64,000 nt of DNA from Pseudomonadota bacterium (GTDB lineage: Bacteria; Pseudomonadota; Alphaproteobacteria; Sphingomonadales; Sphingomonadaceae): the NCBI GenBank assembly GCA_029779535.1, contig JAKPAG010000104.1, positions 25,025-89,024 on the forward strand, written 5' to 3'. The notes under the pieces are model-generated. The model worked only from the letters and a program-made list of their open reading frames with translations. It was not told the DNA's origin and did no database searches. Made by a program: the position numbers and the translations under genes. This document shows, piece by piece, positions 45,461 through 54,725 of this stretch (its first letter is position 1; each line of letters opens with the position of its first letter).

Positions 45461-47662
45461 TCAGGCGGCGCCGCTCATCCGTTGCAGGTTGGCCAGCGCC
45501 GCGCGCAGGGCCTGGTCGGCTTCGGACGGGTCGGTTACCGGCATGCTGCTGGCAGCGGCAATGGTTCCGCCCTGGCCCGCAGTGCTCGGCGCATCGAACT
45601 TGCGAAACGGCATGGCCTCGGCATGCGGAGCGGCAAAGGGCGCGGGCGCCGCGGCCGGGGCGCCGAACTGGGCCTGGCCGGGAAAGATCACCACGGGTTC
45701 CACCTCGGCGCTGTCGGCTTCGGGTTCCTCGATCCGCACGAACTGCGAGCGTGCGGCCAGCGGCTGGCCGATGTCGAGCAGCGAGGCATAGCCTTCCTCC
45801 TCGGCTGCATCGGACGCGCTATCGACTTCGCTGTCGGCGCCGGTCGGTTCGACCACGGCTTCTGCTTCGGCCTCGGCGACCGGCGCAAAGGCTGCCTGCA
45901 GGGCTTGGAAGGCGTCGGGCAGCGGCTGATGCACCGGGGCGGCGGCCGGGGGAGCGGCGAATGCAGCGGGCTGTGCCGCCGCCTTGGCCGCAGGCGTGGC
46001 AATTGGCGCGACAGGCATGGCAATGTTGCGCGGGGGCAACAGGCTGGCCAGCATGTCGTCTCCATCGTCCATCACCGGATCGCCCAGATCGAGCGGACGC
46101 AGCGCCGCAGGCATGGCGAGCGGGGCGGGCGGCACGACTACGGCCGCATCGGGTGCGGCAAAGGCCGGGGCGGGGCTGAGCAGCCCGGCGCTATCGACAA
46201 AGGCAGCCGGGATGGGCGCCGGGTCGGCCGGCGGCGCATCCGCTGCGGACATGCTCGGCATGACCGCCGGTGCGGCGAGCGGCGCGTCCTGCGCCTCTGT
46301 GCCAGCTGTTGGGGCGCATTCGAGCGGCGCCGCGCTGCCGCTGCGCGCGGCACGGCGGCGCTGCATCGACTGCTGGAGGCGCGAGGCAAGGTCCGTCATC
46401 CCCAGTCCCGCGACCGGCGGCAGCGATGCGGGTGCCGAAGCGATCGGCGCGCATTCGGCAGGGGCCGCGCTGACCGGCGCTTCGGCGGCGGGCATGGGGT
46501 CGGCCGGCCCGGCAAACGGTGCGTCCGTGGCAGCGGCGAAGGAGGCCGGCATCGGCGCGAAGGCGGGCACAGCCAATGGCGCGGGTTCTTCCTCGGCCGG
46601 GGCGGCATTGTTGGCGAACGGCGCGAAGGGCTCGGGTTCGGCAAGGTCCAGCGGTGTGGGCGCGGCTGCTTCGCGGGCGGTGAACAGCGGTTCGGGCTGT
46701 TCAGTGTCGAACACCGAGGTCTTGAAGCCGGCGGCGCGGAGAAAGCTTTGATCGACGTGATCGTCTTCCACCGGCATGCCGAAGATCTGGCGCGGCGGCT
46801 GGGCCGGAGTGGCGGTTACATCGAGCAGCGCGGGGTTGACCGGAGCCGGCTGGAACACCTGGCGTTCGGGCACGCTCTGCCCAGCCGGGGCAGAGAACGG
46901 CGCAGCGCTGAAATCGAGCGGCGGCGGGGTCGGCGGGGCGAACGGCGCGGCGGCGGGGGGCGATCCGGCCTGCGCGAAGACGCCAAGATCGAGCGGCGCT
47001 TCCGGCGCGGACGCGGCGTGCGGCAGGTGCCGGGGCAGGTCCGGGGCGGGCAATTCCTCGTCGCTGGTGATCGGGGCATGGCTGGTCAGTTCGATCCCGC
47101 TGATATCCAGCACCTGCGGCGCGCCGCCCGGGAGCGGAGCCATCTCGTGCGGCACGAACTCGGCCTCTTCATGCTCGATCGCCAGCGCGGCTCGGCGGCG
47201 GCCTGCCAGCAGCCCGCCGGCTTCCTCGCCGAAGTCGATCTCGTCGTGCACGGACACCGGGTTCGGCGCAGCATAGCCCGCATAGTCGGCGCGATGATCG
47301 GACAGATCGGCTGCGCTGTCCTGGCTGCGCGCGCCGCGCTTGCGCTGGCGCACTTCCTGCTTGGGACGGGCAATGCGGCGCGCGATCAGCACGCCGATGG
47401 TCGCGCCAATGGCCGCCATGGCCAGGGCGATCAGCATCCGCGCGGTGATGCCCAGCGGCGGGGCCGCTGCTGGGACGATCAGGTCGATCCGGCTCTTCAT
47501 CACCAGGCTTTCCAGCAGGGTGGGGCGAATCGCCAGGCTGCCCAAACCGAACAGTGCGCCGAACCAGAGTGCGACCACGGCCGGAAACAGCTGGTGGCTG
47601 GTGATCGGCTTGGCGGCCTGCGGCCTGCCCTTGGCTGCCTTGCGCTTGTGCTGCTTTGCCAC
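45461..47662 (-). CDS. Long Ala/Pro-rich membrane-anchored protein of unknown function
   Basis: 733 residues. The N-terminus is basic (MAKQHKRKAAKGRPQAAKP), with two predicted membrane helices at about 28-45 (AVVALWFGALFGLGSLA) and 72-92 (ITARMLIALAMAAIGATIGV), then a basic stop-transfer (RRIARPKQEVRQRKRGAR). The remaining ~620 residues are low-complexity, Ala/Pro/Glu-rich and probably disordered, with short recurring DLGDPV/PLDLAEPEPF-like acidic patches and a more ordered segment near 330-360 (PRQIFGMPVEDDHVDQSFL). The end has a helix DQALRAALANLQRMSG. The tail is cytoplasmic by the positive-inside rule. I recognise no family. It may be a scaffold. Confidence 0.75.
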   Translation of the reverse strand: MAKQHKRKAAKGRPQAAKPITSHQLFPAVVALWFGALFGLGSLAIRPTLLESLVMKSRIDLIVPAAAPPLGITARMLIALAMAAIGATIGVLIARRIARPKQEVRQRKRGARSQDSAADLSDHRADYAGYAAPNPVSVHDEIDFGEEAGGLLAGRRRAALAIEHEEAEFVPHEMAPLPGGAPQVLDISGIELTSHAPITSDEELPAPDLPRHLPHAASAPEAPLDLGVFAQAGSPPAAAPFAPPTPPPLDFSAAPFSAPAGQSVPERQVFQPAPVNPALLDVTATPAQPPRQIFGMPVEDDHVDQSFLRAAGFKTSVFDTEQPEPLFTAREAAAPTPLDLAEPEPFAPFANNAAPAEEEPAPLAVPAFAPMPASFAAATDAPFAGPADPMPAAEAPVSAAPAECAPIASAPASLPPVAGLGMTDLASRLQQSMQRRRAARSGSAAPLECAPTAGTEAQDAPLAAPAVMPSMSAADAPPADPAPIPAAFVDSAGLLSPAPAFAAPDAAVVVPPAPLAMPAALRPLDLGDPVMDDGDDMLASLLPPRNIAMPVAPIATPAAKAAAQPAAFAAPPAAAPVHQPLPDAFQALQAAFAPVAEAEAEAVVEPTGADSEVDSASDAAEEEGYASLLDIGQPLAARSQFVRIEEPEADSAEVEPVVIFPGQAQFGAPAAAPAPFAAPHAEAMPFRKFDAPSTAGQGGTIAAASSMPVTDPSEADQALRAALANLQRMSGAA

Positions 47663-47713
47663 GCTTGGAATACCCCGTCAGTTCAACACGTTTCTGCCGG
47701 TGGCCGGTGCCGC

Positions 47714-48943
47714 TCAGGCAGCGGCCACAACCGGGCAGTTCACCATCGGGGCTATCAGGCGATGGTAAACATCCTGATAACGATAAACATTCCGGGCCCA
47801 GTCATGACTGGTCCTGACGTGTTCCAGCCCGGCGGCGCGGCGCGCGTCCCAGGTGCCGGTTGCGGCCAGCAGGTCGGCCAGTGCCGCGGCACAGGCGGCG
47901 GGATCATCCGGCGGGAACAGCGTGCCGGTCAGGCCATCGGTGATCAGCTCGCGGTGGCCGCCGACGTCGCTGGCGGCAACCAGCTGGCGCTGCGCCATGG
48001 CTTCGAGCGGCTTGAGCGGGGTGACCAGGTCGGTCAGCCGGCTGTGCTTGCGCGGATAGGCCATGACATCGACCAGCGCGTAGTATTTCTCGACTTCGCT
48101 GTGCGGCACGCGCCCGACAAAGCGGATCGCGCCGCGTGCGGGGCTGGCTTCGGCCTGGGCCTTCAGCGCGGCTTCCATCGGCCCGCCGCCGACCAGCAGC
48201 AGCTTTGCATCGGGCACCCGCGCGGTCAGCAGCGGCATGGCGGCGATCAGGTCGTCCAGCCCTTCGTAGTCGTAGAAGCTGCCGATGAAGCCGATCACCG
48301 GGCCATCGCCCAGCCTCAACTTCTCAGCCAAGGCCGGATCGCGCTGGGCCGGTTCGCCGAACAGCGCCAGGTCCACCCCGTTGGGGCTGATCGTGATCTT
48401 GTGCGCGGGCACACCGCGCGCGACCAGATCCTGCTTCAGCCCCTGGCAGATCGTCACCACCGCATCGGCACCCTGGACCACGTGGCTTTCGAGCGCGCGG
48501 GTCAGGCGGTACTTGAGGCTCCCTTCGCTGCCCGTGCCGTTGGACACGGCGGCGTCTTCCCAGAAGGCGCGGATTTCATAGACCACCGGAATGCCCAGCC
48601 GCTTGCCCGCGATCAGCGCGGCCTTGCCGCACAGCGCCGGGCTGTGGGCGTGGAGCACATCGGGCCGCCAGTCCTGCGCAGTGCTGACGATGGCATCGGC
48701 CAGCAGCTGGATCTCGCGCCATTCGCGCCAGGCCGGCGGGCCGCTGGCCACGCCCCGTGTGCGGTAGAAGGTCAGCCCTTCGGCCTGTTCCACATCGGGG
48801 CCGTCCATGGTGTGGCGCAGCCCGGTGATACCGCGCACTTCCAGCCCCATGGCCGCCTGCGCAGTCAGGATCGCGCGGGTGCGAAAGGTATAGCCGCTGT
48901 GCAGCGGCACCGAATGGTCTAGGACGTGCAGAACCCTGGTCAT
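47714..48943 (-). CDS. Glycosyltransferase, exosortase A system-associated type
   Basis: 409 residues. The N-terminus RVLHVLDHSVPLHSGYTFRT with AILTAQAAMGLEVRGITGL is characteristic of the exosortase-A-associated GT4 family (TIGR04063). GT-B donor-site motifs are PVIGFIGSFYDYEGLDDLIA, LLLVGGGPMEAALKAQA, and YALVDVMAYPRKHSRLTDLV, with TPLKPLEAMAQRQLVAASDV near the end. It would act on an exopolysaccharide precursor at the inner membrane. It is divergent from the O-glycosylation ligase gene, 65 bp from the small ORF at 49009, so these genes probably belong to one polysaccharide system. No exosortase gene lies in the window. Confidence 0.88.
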   Translation of the reverse strand: MTRVLHVLDHSVPLHSGYTFRTRAILTAQAAMGLEVRGITGLRHTMDGPDVEQAEGLTFYRTRGVASGPPAWREWREIQLLADAIVSTAQDWRPDVLHAHSPALCGKAALIAGKRLGIPVVYEIRAFWEDAAVSNGTGSEGSLKYRLTRALESHVVQGADAVVTICQGLKQDLVARGVPAHKITISPNGVDLALFGEPAQRDPALAEKLRLGDGPVIGFIGSFYDYEGLDDLIAAMPLLTARVPDAKLLLVGGGPMEAALKAQAEASPARGAIRFVGRVPHSEVEKYYALVDVMAYPRKHSRLTDLVTPLKPLEAMAQRQLVAASDVGGHRELITDGLTGTLFPPDDPAACAAALADLLAATGTWDARRAAGLEHVRTSHDWARNVYRYQDVYHRLIAPMVNCPVVAAA

Positions 48944-49008
48944 GGGGGCTTTACCTAGACCGACAAGGCTTAACGCGGCGTCAACCCAGTCGGACTAAAG
49001 CCCCAGCG

Positions 49009-49188
49009 ATGATCGATTACTTCGCCCTGGCCCTGACGCACGGCCTGCTGGCCCTGGCGGCCTGGCGGATCCTGCACCGCGACGACCTCGATCACGAGGA
49101 TCCTGCCGCAGGGCAGGAGCAGCCCCCCGCTGCGCCGCAGCCGCCTGCTGCAGCGCGCCGCGGCCTCCAGGTGCGCCCGCGTGCTTGA
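49009..49188 (+). CDS. Small hypothetical protein upstream of the O-ligase
   Basis: 59 residues, below usual size limits. It reads MIDYFALALTHGLLALAAW, a predicted membrane helix at about 4-20, then RILHRDDLDHEDPAAGQEQ and a Pro/Ala/Arg-rich tail. The stop overlaps the GTG of the O-glycosylation ligase by 8 bp, which suggests translational coupling. A CtrA-like TTAA-N7-TCAA lies at 48970-48984, 25 bp upstream. A small membrane protein at this place is plausible but I cannot match it to a family. Confidence 0.5.
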   Translation: MIDYFALALTHGLLALAAWRILHRDDLDHEDPAAGQEQPPAAPQPPAAARRGLQVRPRA

Positions 49189-50548
49189 CCTGGCGATCAC
49201 CTGCTTTGTCTTTGCCTTGCTGGCGCTGGGCCTGCGCCGCCCGTTCGTGTGGGTGCTGGCCTATCTCTATATCGATATCCTGACCCCGCAGCGCATTTCG
49301 TGGGGGCTGCTGGCCTCGCTGCCGATCTCGCTGATTGCCTTCCTGCTGGCGTTCGGCGGCTGGCTGATGATCGATTCCAAGACCGACAGCCGCTTTACCC
49401 TGCGCCAGGGGCTGATCGCGCTGCTGCTGGTCTATTGCGGGCTGACCACGCTGAGCGCCGACTATGCCGATTCGGCAGTCGAGAAATGGGCCTGGGTGTG
49501 GAAGGCGCTGTTCTTCGCGATCTTCCTGCCCTTGACCCTGCGCACCCGCCTGCGGATCGAGGCGGCGGCGCTGACCATTGTGCTGACCGTGGGGGCGATC
49601 GTGATCTGCGGCGGGATCAAGACGCTGGCGGGCGGCGGCGGCTATGGCACGCTGCGCCTGTTCGTGGCGGACAATGCCGGGATCTATGAAGGGTCCACCC
49701 TGTCGACCATCTCGATCGCGATCGTGCCGCTGATCTGGTGGCTGGCGCGGTTCGGCACGATCTTTCCGCGCGGGCGGCTGGTCACCCTGTTCGCGGCGGC
49801 GCTGACCTTTGCCGCGCTGCTGATCCCGATCGGCACGCAGACCCGCACCGGGCTGCTGTGCATTGCCCTGCTGGGCGTGCTGTCGCTACGCGCGGTCAAG
49901 CGCCGGTTCCTCTATCTGGCGATGGGCGGCGTGCTGGCGCTGGCGGCGATTCCGTTCCTGCCCGAAAGCTACACCAAGCGGATGAGCACGATCGAGAACC
50001 ACCAGTCCGACCAGTCGGCCAGCACCCGCGTGGCGGTGTGGATGTGGACGCTCGACTATGTGAAGGACCATCCCTTCGGCGGCGGGTTCGATGCCTATCG
50101 CGGCAACCGCCTGCGCGTGCCGACCAGCAAGGCGGTGGGCACTGGCAACAACGTGACCATCCAGACCGAATACCACGAGGAAGTGGGCCGGGCCTATCAT
50201 TCCGCCTATTTCGAGATGCTGGGCGAACAGGGCTATCCCGGTTTCCTGCTGTGGGCCTGGATCCAGCTGCTGGGGATCTGGCAGATGGAGCGCCTGCGCC
50301 GCCGCTGGATGAAGCGGGCCGCGCCGGGCCGGGAATGGATCGCCCCGCTGGCCAATGCGCTGCAACTGTCGCAGATGGTCTATTTCGTTGGCGCGCTGTT
50401 CGTCGGGATCGCGTTCCAGCCGGTGATGTTCATGCTGATCGGGCTGCAATGCGGGCTGTGGTCCTATGCGCGGCGGATCGACCAGCCGGCACGCCGCCCC
50501 TTGCGCGGGAGCGATGGCGCGCCGCTTTTGCGGGTGAAACCGGCATGA
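49181..50548 (+). CDS. Putative O-glycosylation ligase, exosortase A system-associated
   Basis: 455 residues from a GTG (LDLAITCFVFALLALGLR). It is a Wzy/O-antigen-ligase-like membrane protein with about ten spans; the exosortase-A-type signature is YLYIDILTPQRISWGLLASL and FLLAFGGWLMIDSKTD near the N-terminus. The long periplasmic loop carries ESYTKRMSTIENHQSDQSAS and the catalytic region RGNRLRVPTSKAVG, with YHEEVGRAYHSAYFEMLGEQ, a typical Wzy_C motif with Arg/His. It may transfer a glycan to a protein or polymerise one. The start overlaps the 59-residue ORF; the end overlaps the acyltransferase (ATGA). Confidence 0.88.
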   Translation: MLDLAITCFVFALLALGLRRPFVWVLAYLYIDILTPQRISWGLLASLPISLIAFLLAFGGWLMIDSKTDSRFTLRQGLIALLLVYCGLTTLSADYADSAVEKWAWVWKALFFAIFLPLTLRTRLRIEAAALTIVLTVGAIVICGGIKTLAGGGGYGTLRLFVADNAGIYEGSTLSTISIAIVPLIWWLARFGTIFPRGRLVTLFAAALTFAALLIPIGTQTRTGLLCIALLGVLSLRAVKRRFLYLAMGGVLALAAIPFLPESYTKRMSTIENHQSDQSASTRVAVWMWTLDYVKDHPFGGGFDAYRGNRLRVPTSKAVGTGNNVTIQTEYHEEVGRAYHSAYFEMLGEQGYPGFLLWAWIQLLGIWQMERLRRRWMKRAAPGREWIAPLANALQLSQMVYFVGALFVGIAFQPVMFMLIGLQCGLWSYARRIDQPARRPLRGSDGAPLLRVKPA

Positions 50549-51657
50549 CCGCGCCCCCGGCCGCCCGGGCCGCACCGCGCCACCTTGATGCGCTGACCGG
50601 CATTCGCGGGATCGCCGCCTGGGCGGTGGTGCTGTACCATATCCGCCTGTCGCTGGTGGACCTGCTGCCCCAAGCGGCCATTGCCGCGCTGGCCAAGGGC
50701 TATCTCGCGGTCGACCTGTTCTTCATCCTGTCGGGCTTCGTCATCTGGTACAATTACGCCGACCGCATCCGCCAGGGCGGCTGGGCCGAGGCCCGGCTGT
50801 TCCTGTGGCGGCGGCTGGCGCGGGTCTGGCCGCTGCACGGTGCGGTGCTGCTGGGCTTCGTCGGTCTGGTCGGCCTGCTGCTGGCCACGGGCCGGTCCGC
50901 GCCGGGCTATCCGCTGGCCGAACTGCCGCTGCATCTTGCCCTGGTCCAGAACTGGGGACTGACCGACGAGCTCACCTGGAACCACCCGGCCTGGTCGATC
51001 AGCACGGAACTGGCCGCCTACCTGCTGTTTCCCGCCGTGGTCATGGCGGCGCGGTGGGAACATTGGCCGCGCTGGGCGCTTTACGCACTGCTGCTGGGGC
51101 TGGCGGCGGCGGTCCACGGCATCTTCGCCGCCCACGGTTACCGAACGCTGGGCGAGGATATTCCGGGCCTGGGGCTGTGGCGCTGCCTGCCCGAATTCGC
51201 CATGGGCATGGTGCTGTGCATCCTGTGGCGGCGCTGGACGCAAAGCGGCGGCCGCGCGGTCCGCGCGCTGATCGCGGCGCTGTTCTGGACCACCATGTGC
51301 CTGGCCTGGCGGCTGCCCGAAACGGCGCTGGTGCCGGGGCTGTTCTTCCTGCTGCTGGCCGCGCTGGCGCTGGATGGCGGACCGCTCGCGCGGCTGCTCG
51401 GCGGGCGGGTGCTGACCTATCTGGGCGAGGTTTCCTATTCGACCTACCTCGCCCACTTTCTGCTGTTCATTGTCTGGAAGCTGGCCTTCGTCGATGCCTC
51501 GCTCCAGCTCGGCTGGCTGGGGCTGGCAGGCTATCTTGGTCTGGTCGCGGCGGCCTCGGTCACGCTGTATCATGGGCTGGAAAAGCCGGCGCAGCGCTGG
51601 CTCAATCGCCGCCCGCCGCTCTGGGCGCGGCCGGCCCCGGCACTTGCCGCCGAGTGA
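50545..51657 (+). CDS. Acyltransferase family 3 membrane protein
   Basis: 370 residues. ALTGIRGIAAWAVVLYHIRL is the acyltransferase-3 N-terminal motif with the catalytic His; FFILSGFVIWYNYADRI and RRLARVWPLHGAVLLGFV are the next blocks, and AWSISTELAAYLLFPAVV and GEVSYSTYLAHFLLFIVW complete the pattern. Ten membrane spans are predicted. The family O-acetylates or O-acylates glycans, peptidoglycan or lipids. Its 4-bp overlap with the O-ligase gene implies that it decorates the same glycan. Basic tail. Confidence 0.88.
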   Translation: MTAPPAARAAPRHLDALTGIRGIAAWAVVLYHIRLSLVDLLPQAAIAALAKGYLAVDLFFILSGFVIWYNYADRIRQGGWAEARLFLWRRLARVWPLHGAVLLGFVGLVGLLLATGRSAPGYPLAELPLHLALVQNWGLTDELTWNHPAWSISTELAAYLLFPAVVMAARWEHWPRWALYALLLGLAAAVHGIFAAHGYRTLGEDIPGLGLWRCLPEFAMGMVLCILWRRWTQSGGRAVRALIAALFWTTMCLAWRLPETALVPGLFFLLLAALALDGGPLARLLGGRVLTYLGEVSYSTYLAHFLLFIVWKLAFVDASLQLGWLGLAGYLGLVAAASVTLYHGLEKPAQRWLNRRPPLWARPAPALAAE

Positions 51658-51775
51658 TTCGCCCGCCCCGGCGCGCAGGGCGGCGCGCTTGCCGTAGCGG
51701 CAGCATTCCGCGCGTTGCGCCGCGCCTTCGCTTGGGCCATTAAGGGCCGACGAATTCCCGCGAAGGAGAGGCAAT

Positions 51776-52225
51776 ATGACCCCGCAAGACCTGCAGGCCA
51801 AGGTTGGCCAGAACATCGGCGTTTCGGACTGGTTCGAAGTCAGCCAGGAACGCATCAACAAGTTCGCCGAAGCGACCGGCGACTTCCAGTTCATCCACAT
51901 CGACGAGGAAAAGGCCAAGCTGACCCCGTTCGGCGGGACCATCGCCCACGGCTTTCTGACCCTGTCGCTGATCCCGGTGCTGTCCTCGATGACCGAAGGC
52001 GCGCGGGTCACGAACGTGAAGATGGGCGTCAACTATGGCGGCAACAAGACCCGCTTCATCAGCCCGGTCCGCGCCGGCAAGCGCGTGCGCGCCCACGTCA
52101 AGCTGCTGGCGCTTGAAGAAAAGCGCCCCGGCCAGTGGCAGCAGGTCAACGAATACACCATCGAGATCGAGGGCGAGGAGAAGCCCGCACTGATCGCCGA
52201 ATGGATCATGCAGTTCTTCGTTTGA
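51776..52225 (+). CDS. MaoC-type enoyl-CoA hydratase / dehydratase
   Basis: 149 residues with an AAGGAGAGG ribosome-binding site. Hot-dog fold of the R-hydratase type: SDWFEVSQERINKFAEATGD, then the catalytic loop DFQFIHIDEEKAKLTPFGG with Asp and His residues, and TIAHGFLTLSLIPVLS. It hydrates 2-enoyl-CoA to (R)-3-hydroxyacyl-CoA, a step that can feed polyhydroxyalkanoate synthesis or reverse it. The thiolase gene follows 50 bp downstream, and a phaZ gene is 2.5 kb away. Length is standard for NodN/MaoC proteins. Confidence 0.9.
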   Translation: MTPQDLQAKVGQNIGVSDWFEVSQERINKFAEATGDFQFIHIDEEKAKLTPFGGTIAHGFLTLSLIPVLSSMTEGARVTNVKMGVNYGGNKTRFISPVRAGKRVRAHVKLLALEEKRPGQWQQVNEYTIEIEGEEKPALIAEWIMQFFV

Positions 52226-52275
52226 ACGCTTCCTCCCCAGGGACCGTTTGAACCCCAAGCATCAAGGAAATCCCC

Positions 52276-53454
52276 ATGTCACGAGACGCAGTCATCGTTT
52301 CCGCCGCCCGCACGCCGATTGGCCGGGCCTATCGCGGCGCGTTCAATGCCACGCCGGGCGCCTCGCTCGGCGCGCTCAGCCTTCAGGAAGCGATCGCCCG
52401 CGCCGGCCTCGAAGGGGGCGAAGTGGACGACGTGGTGTGGGGCAGCGCGCTCCAGCAGGGTGCCCAGGGCGGCAACATCGGCCGCCAGGTCGCGCTCAAG
52501 GCCGGGCTGCCGGTAACCGTCTCGGCCATGTCGATGGACCGCCAGTGCTCGTCCGGCCTGATGAGCATCGCCACCGCGTCGAAGCAGGTGGTGATGGACC
52601 GGATGGACGTGGTTGCCGCCGGCGGCCAGGAATCGATCAGCCTGGTCCAGACCAAGGACATGCGCGTCCAGCCCGATCCCACGCTGATGGCGATGCACGG
52701 CGCGATCTACATGCCGATGCTGCAGACCGCCGAAATCGTCGGCAAGCGCTATGGCATCAGCCGCGAGGCTTGCGATGCCTACGCCCTGCAATCGCAGCAG
52801 CGCACCGCCGCCGCGCAGGCCGCGGGCAAGTTTGCCGATGAAATCGTCGCTTGCACCACGACCATGGCGGTGACCGACAAGGCCACCGGCGAAACCTCGA
52901 TGAAGGAAGTGACCCTGGCCAAGGACGAGGGCAACCGTCCCGAAACCACGCTGGAAGGGCTCCAGTCGCTTGGCCCGGTGCTGCCCGATGGTATCGTCAC
53001 CGCCGGCAACGCCAGCCAGCTGTCGGACGGTTCGGCCGCCGTGGTGGTGATGGAAGCCGCGCTGGCCGCGAAGAAGGGCCTGACGCCGCTCGGCCGTTAT
53101 GTCGGCATGGCGGTCGCGGGGACCGAGCCTGACGAAATGGGCATCGGGCCGGTCTTCGCCGTGCCCAAGCTGCTCAGCCGGTTCGGCGTCCACATGGACG
53201 ATGTCGGCGTGTGGGAACTGAACGAGGCCTTCGCGGTGCAGGTCCTGTACTGCCGCGACAAGCTGGGCATTCCCGATGACCGGCTGAACATCAACGGCGG
53301 CTCGATCTCGATCGGCCACCCCTATGGCATGACCGGGGCGCGCTGCACCATGCACGCGCTGCTGGAAGGCAAGCGGCGCGGGTCGAAGTACGTGGTCGTC
53401 ACCATGTGCGTTGGCGGCGGCATGGGCGCTGCCGGCCTGTTCGAGGTGCTGTAA
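52276..53454 (+). CDS. Acetyl-CoA acyltransferase (thiolase)
   Basis: 392 residues. Catalytic residues are complete: C91 in [12 protein letters not shown], His in [18 protein letters not shown], and the second Cys in [29 protein letters not shown] and [20 protein letters not shown] are family blocks. It belongs to the degradative thiolase group (3-ketoacyl-CoA to acyl-CoA plus acetyl-CoA), though thiolases work both ways and PhaA-like activity cannot be excluded. The Met/Tyr changes in HPYGMTGAR (usually HPxGxSGAR) mark it as a side branch. Adjacent to the MaoC and carboxymuconolactone-type genes. Confidence 0.92.
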   Translation: MSRDAVIVSAARTPIGRAYRGAFNATPGASLGALSLQEAIARAGLEGGEVDDVVWGSALQQGAQGGNIGRQVALKAGLPVTVSAMSMDRQCSSGLMSIATASKQVVMDRMDVVAAGGQESISLVQTKDMRVQPDPTLMAMHGAIYMPMLQTAEIVGKRYGISREACDAYALQSQQRTAAAQAAGKFADEIVACTTTMAVTDKATGETSMKEVTLAKDEGNRPETTLEGLQSLGPVLPDGIVTAGNASQLSDGSAAVVVMEAALAAKKGLTPLGRYVGMAVAGTEPDEMGIGPVFAVPKLLSRFGVHMDDVGVWELNEAFAVQVLYCRDKLGIPDDRLNINGGSISIGHPYGMTGARCTMHALLEGKRRGSKYVVVTMCVGGGMGAAGLFEVL

Positions 53455-53455
53455 C

Positions 53456-54019
53456 ATGCGTCTGCCTGCGCCCCGGATCGCCCCGCTGACCGATGCGGAG
53501 CTTGGTCCGGAGGCGCAGGCGGCCTTGGCCTCGCTTCCCGCATTTGCCCAGGCCTACAACATCTTCCGCACCCAGGCGCACAAGCCGGCGGCGCTGAAGG
53601 CGTTCCTGGCCTGGGGCAATTACATCCTGTCGCCGGCCAATTCCCTGCCCGCGCGGACCCGCGAACTGGCGATCCTGCGGACAGGGTTCCTGTGCAAGGC
53701 GGGCTACGAATGGGCCCAGCACGTGCTGATCGGCCGGCAGGCCGGGCTGACCGGAGACGAGATCGCCGCGATCAAGCAGGGCGCGCAGGCCCCCGGCTGG
53801 AGCGCAATCGATGCCGCGATCCTGGCCGCCTGCGACGAACTGGTGCGCAGCCACTTCATCTCGGACAAGACCTGGGCGGCGCTGGCCCCGCTGGGCGATG
53901 AAGGGCGGATCGACCTGGTCTATACGGTCGGTCAGTATACCCAGGTGTCGATGCTGCTGAACAGCGCCGGGGTGCAACTGGATGCGGTGCTGACCGCCGA
54001 TCCGGACCTGACCGCCTGA
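53456..54019 (+). CDS. Carboxymuconolactone decarboxylase (AhpD-like) family protein
   Basis: 187 residues from ATG 53456 (MRLPAPRIAPLTDAE), immediately after the thiolase stop. The CMD core is RTRELAILRTGFLCKAGYEW, then AQHVLIGRQAGLTGDEI. The AhpD-type CxxC is absent: only one Cys in FLCKAGYEWAQH remains, with the Glu and His conserved. Members of this subgroup are of uncertain function, mostly in degradation pathways. The last part, RIDLVYTVGQYTQVSMLLNS, is the second conserved helix. Operon with MaoC and thiolase suggests a role in degrading a ring or fatty acid. Confidence 0.87.
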   Translation: MRLPAPRIAPLTDAELGPEAQAALASLPAFAQAYNIFRTQAHKPAALKAFLAWGNYILSPANSLPARTRELAILRTGFLCKAGYEWAQHVLIGRQAGLTGDEIAAIKQGAQAPGWSAIDAAILAACDELVRSHFISDKTWAALAPLGDEGRIDLVYTVGQYTQVSMLLNSAGVQLDAVLTADPDLTA

Positions 54020-54086
54020 TCCTTGCCAAGCCAGGCGTTTGCGGCCATCCTTGGCGCCATAACGGGGGCGCGGGGGAGCTGCTGGC

Positions 54087-54725
54087 ATGGGCGGGCATCT
54101 CGGCATAATCGAAATTCTGGGGATCGCGGCGTCGGTCAGTCTGCTGTCGGGCTGGCGGCTATACCTGTGCGTGCTGGCCACCGGCCTGGCGATGCGATCG
54201 GGGCTGGTGCCGCTGCCGGCGCATCTGGCGGCCTTGCAGGTGCTGGCCAATCCGTGGGTGCTGGGCGCGGCGGGACTGGCGACGGCACTGGAATTCCTGG
54301 CCGACAAGGTGATGTGGCTCGATACGGTGTGGGATACGATCCACACCCTGATCCGGCCGCTGGGCGGGGCGCTGCTGGCCTTGGCCCTGGTCGATCCGGC
54401 CGATCCGGCGACCCAGGCCGTCGCCTTCATCCTGGGGGGTGGGGCCAGCCTGCTGGCCCACGGCGGCAAGGCCGGCGCGCGCGCCGTGGTCAATGCCAGC
54501 CCGGAACCGTTCAGCAATGTCGCGGTGTCCACGGCCGAGGACGTGGCGACCGGCGGGCTGCTGTACCTGGCCTATGCCTATCCGGTGCTGGCCGGAGGCA
54601 TCGCGCTGATCGTGGCGCTGGCTACGGTGGTGCTGCTGGTCCTGGCCTGGCGGGTGCTTCGCCGGGTGTTCCTGCGCGTGCAGGCCGAGGCGGGCGCCTT
54701 GCCCGCCCCGTCGGGCAAGGGTTAG
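54087..54725 (+). CDS. DUF4126 domain-containing membrane protein
   Basis: 212 residues with five to six predicted membrane spans. The family pattern is GIAASVSLLSGWRLYLCVLA, LANPWVLGAAGLATALEFLA, DKVMWLDTVWDTIHTLIRP, and the Gly/Ala-rich GGGASLLAHGGKAGARAVVN, with NASPEPFSNVAVSTAEDV. The family is widespread and uncharacterised. Its 3' end overlaps the convergent phaZ by 4 bp. No functional context beyond the general membrane role. Confidence 0.85.
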   Translation: MGGHLGIIEILGIAASVSLLSGWRLYLCVLATGLAMRSGLVPLPAHLAALQVLANPWVLGAAGLATALEFLADKVMWLDTVWDTIHTLIRPLGGALLALALVDPADPATQAVAFILGGGASLLAHGGKAGARAVVNASPEPFSNVAVSTAEDVATGGLLYLAYAYPVLAGGIALIVALATVVLLVLAWRVLRRVFLRVQAEAGALPAPSGKG

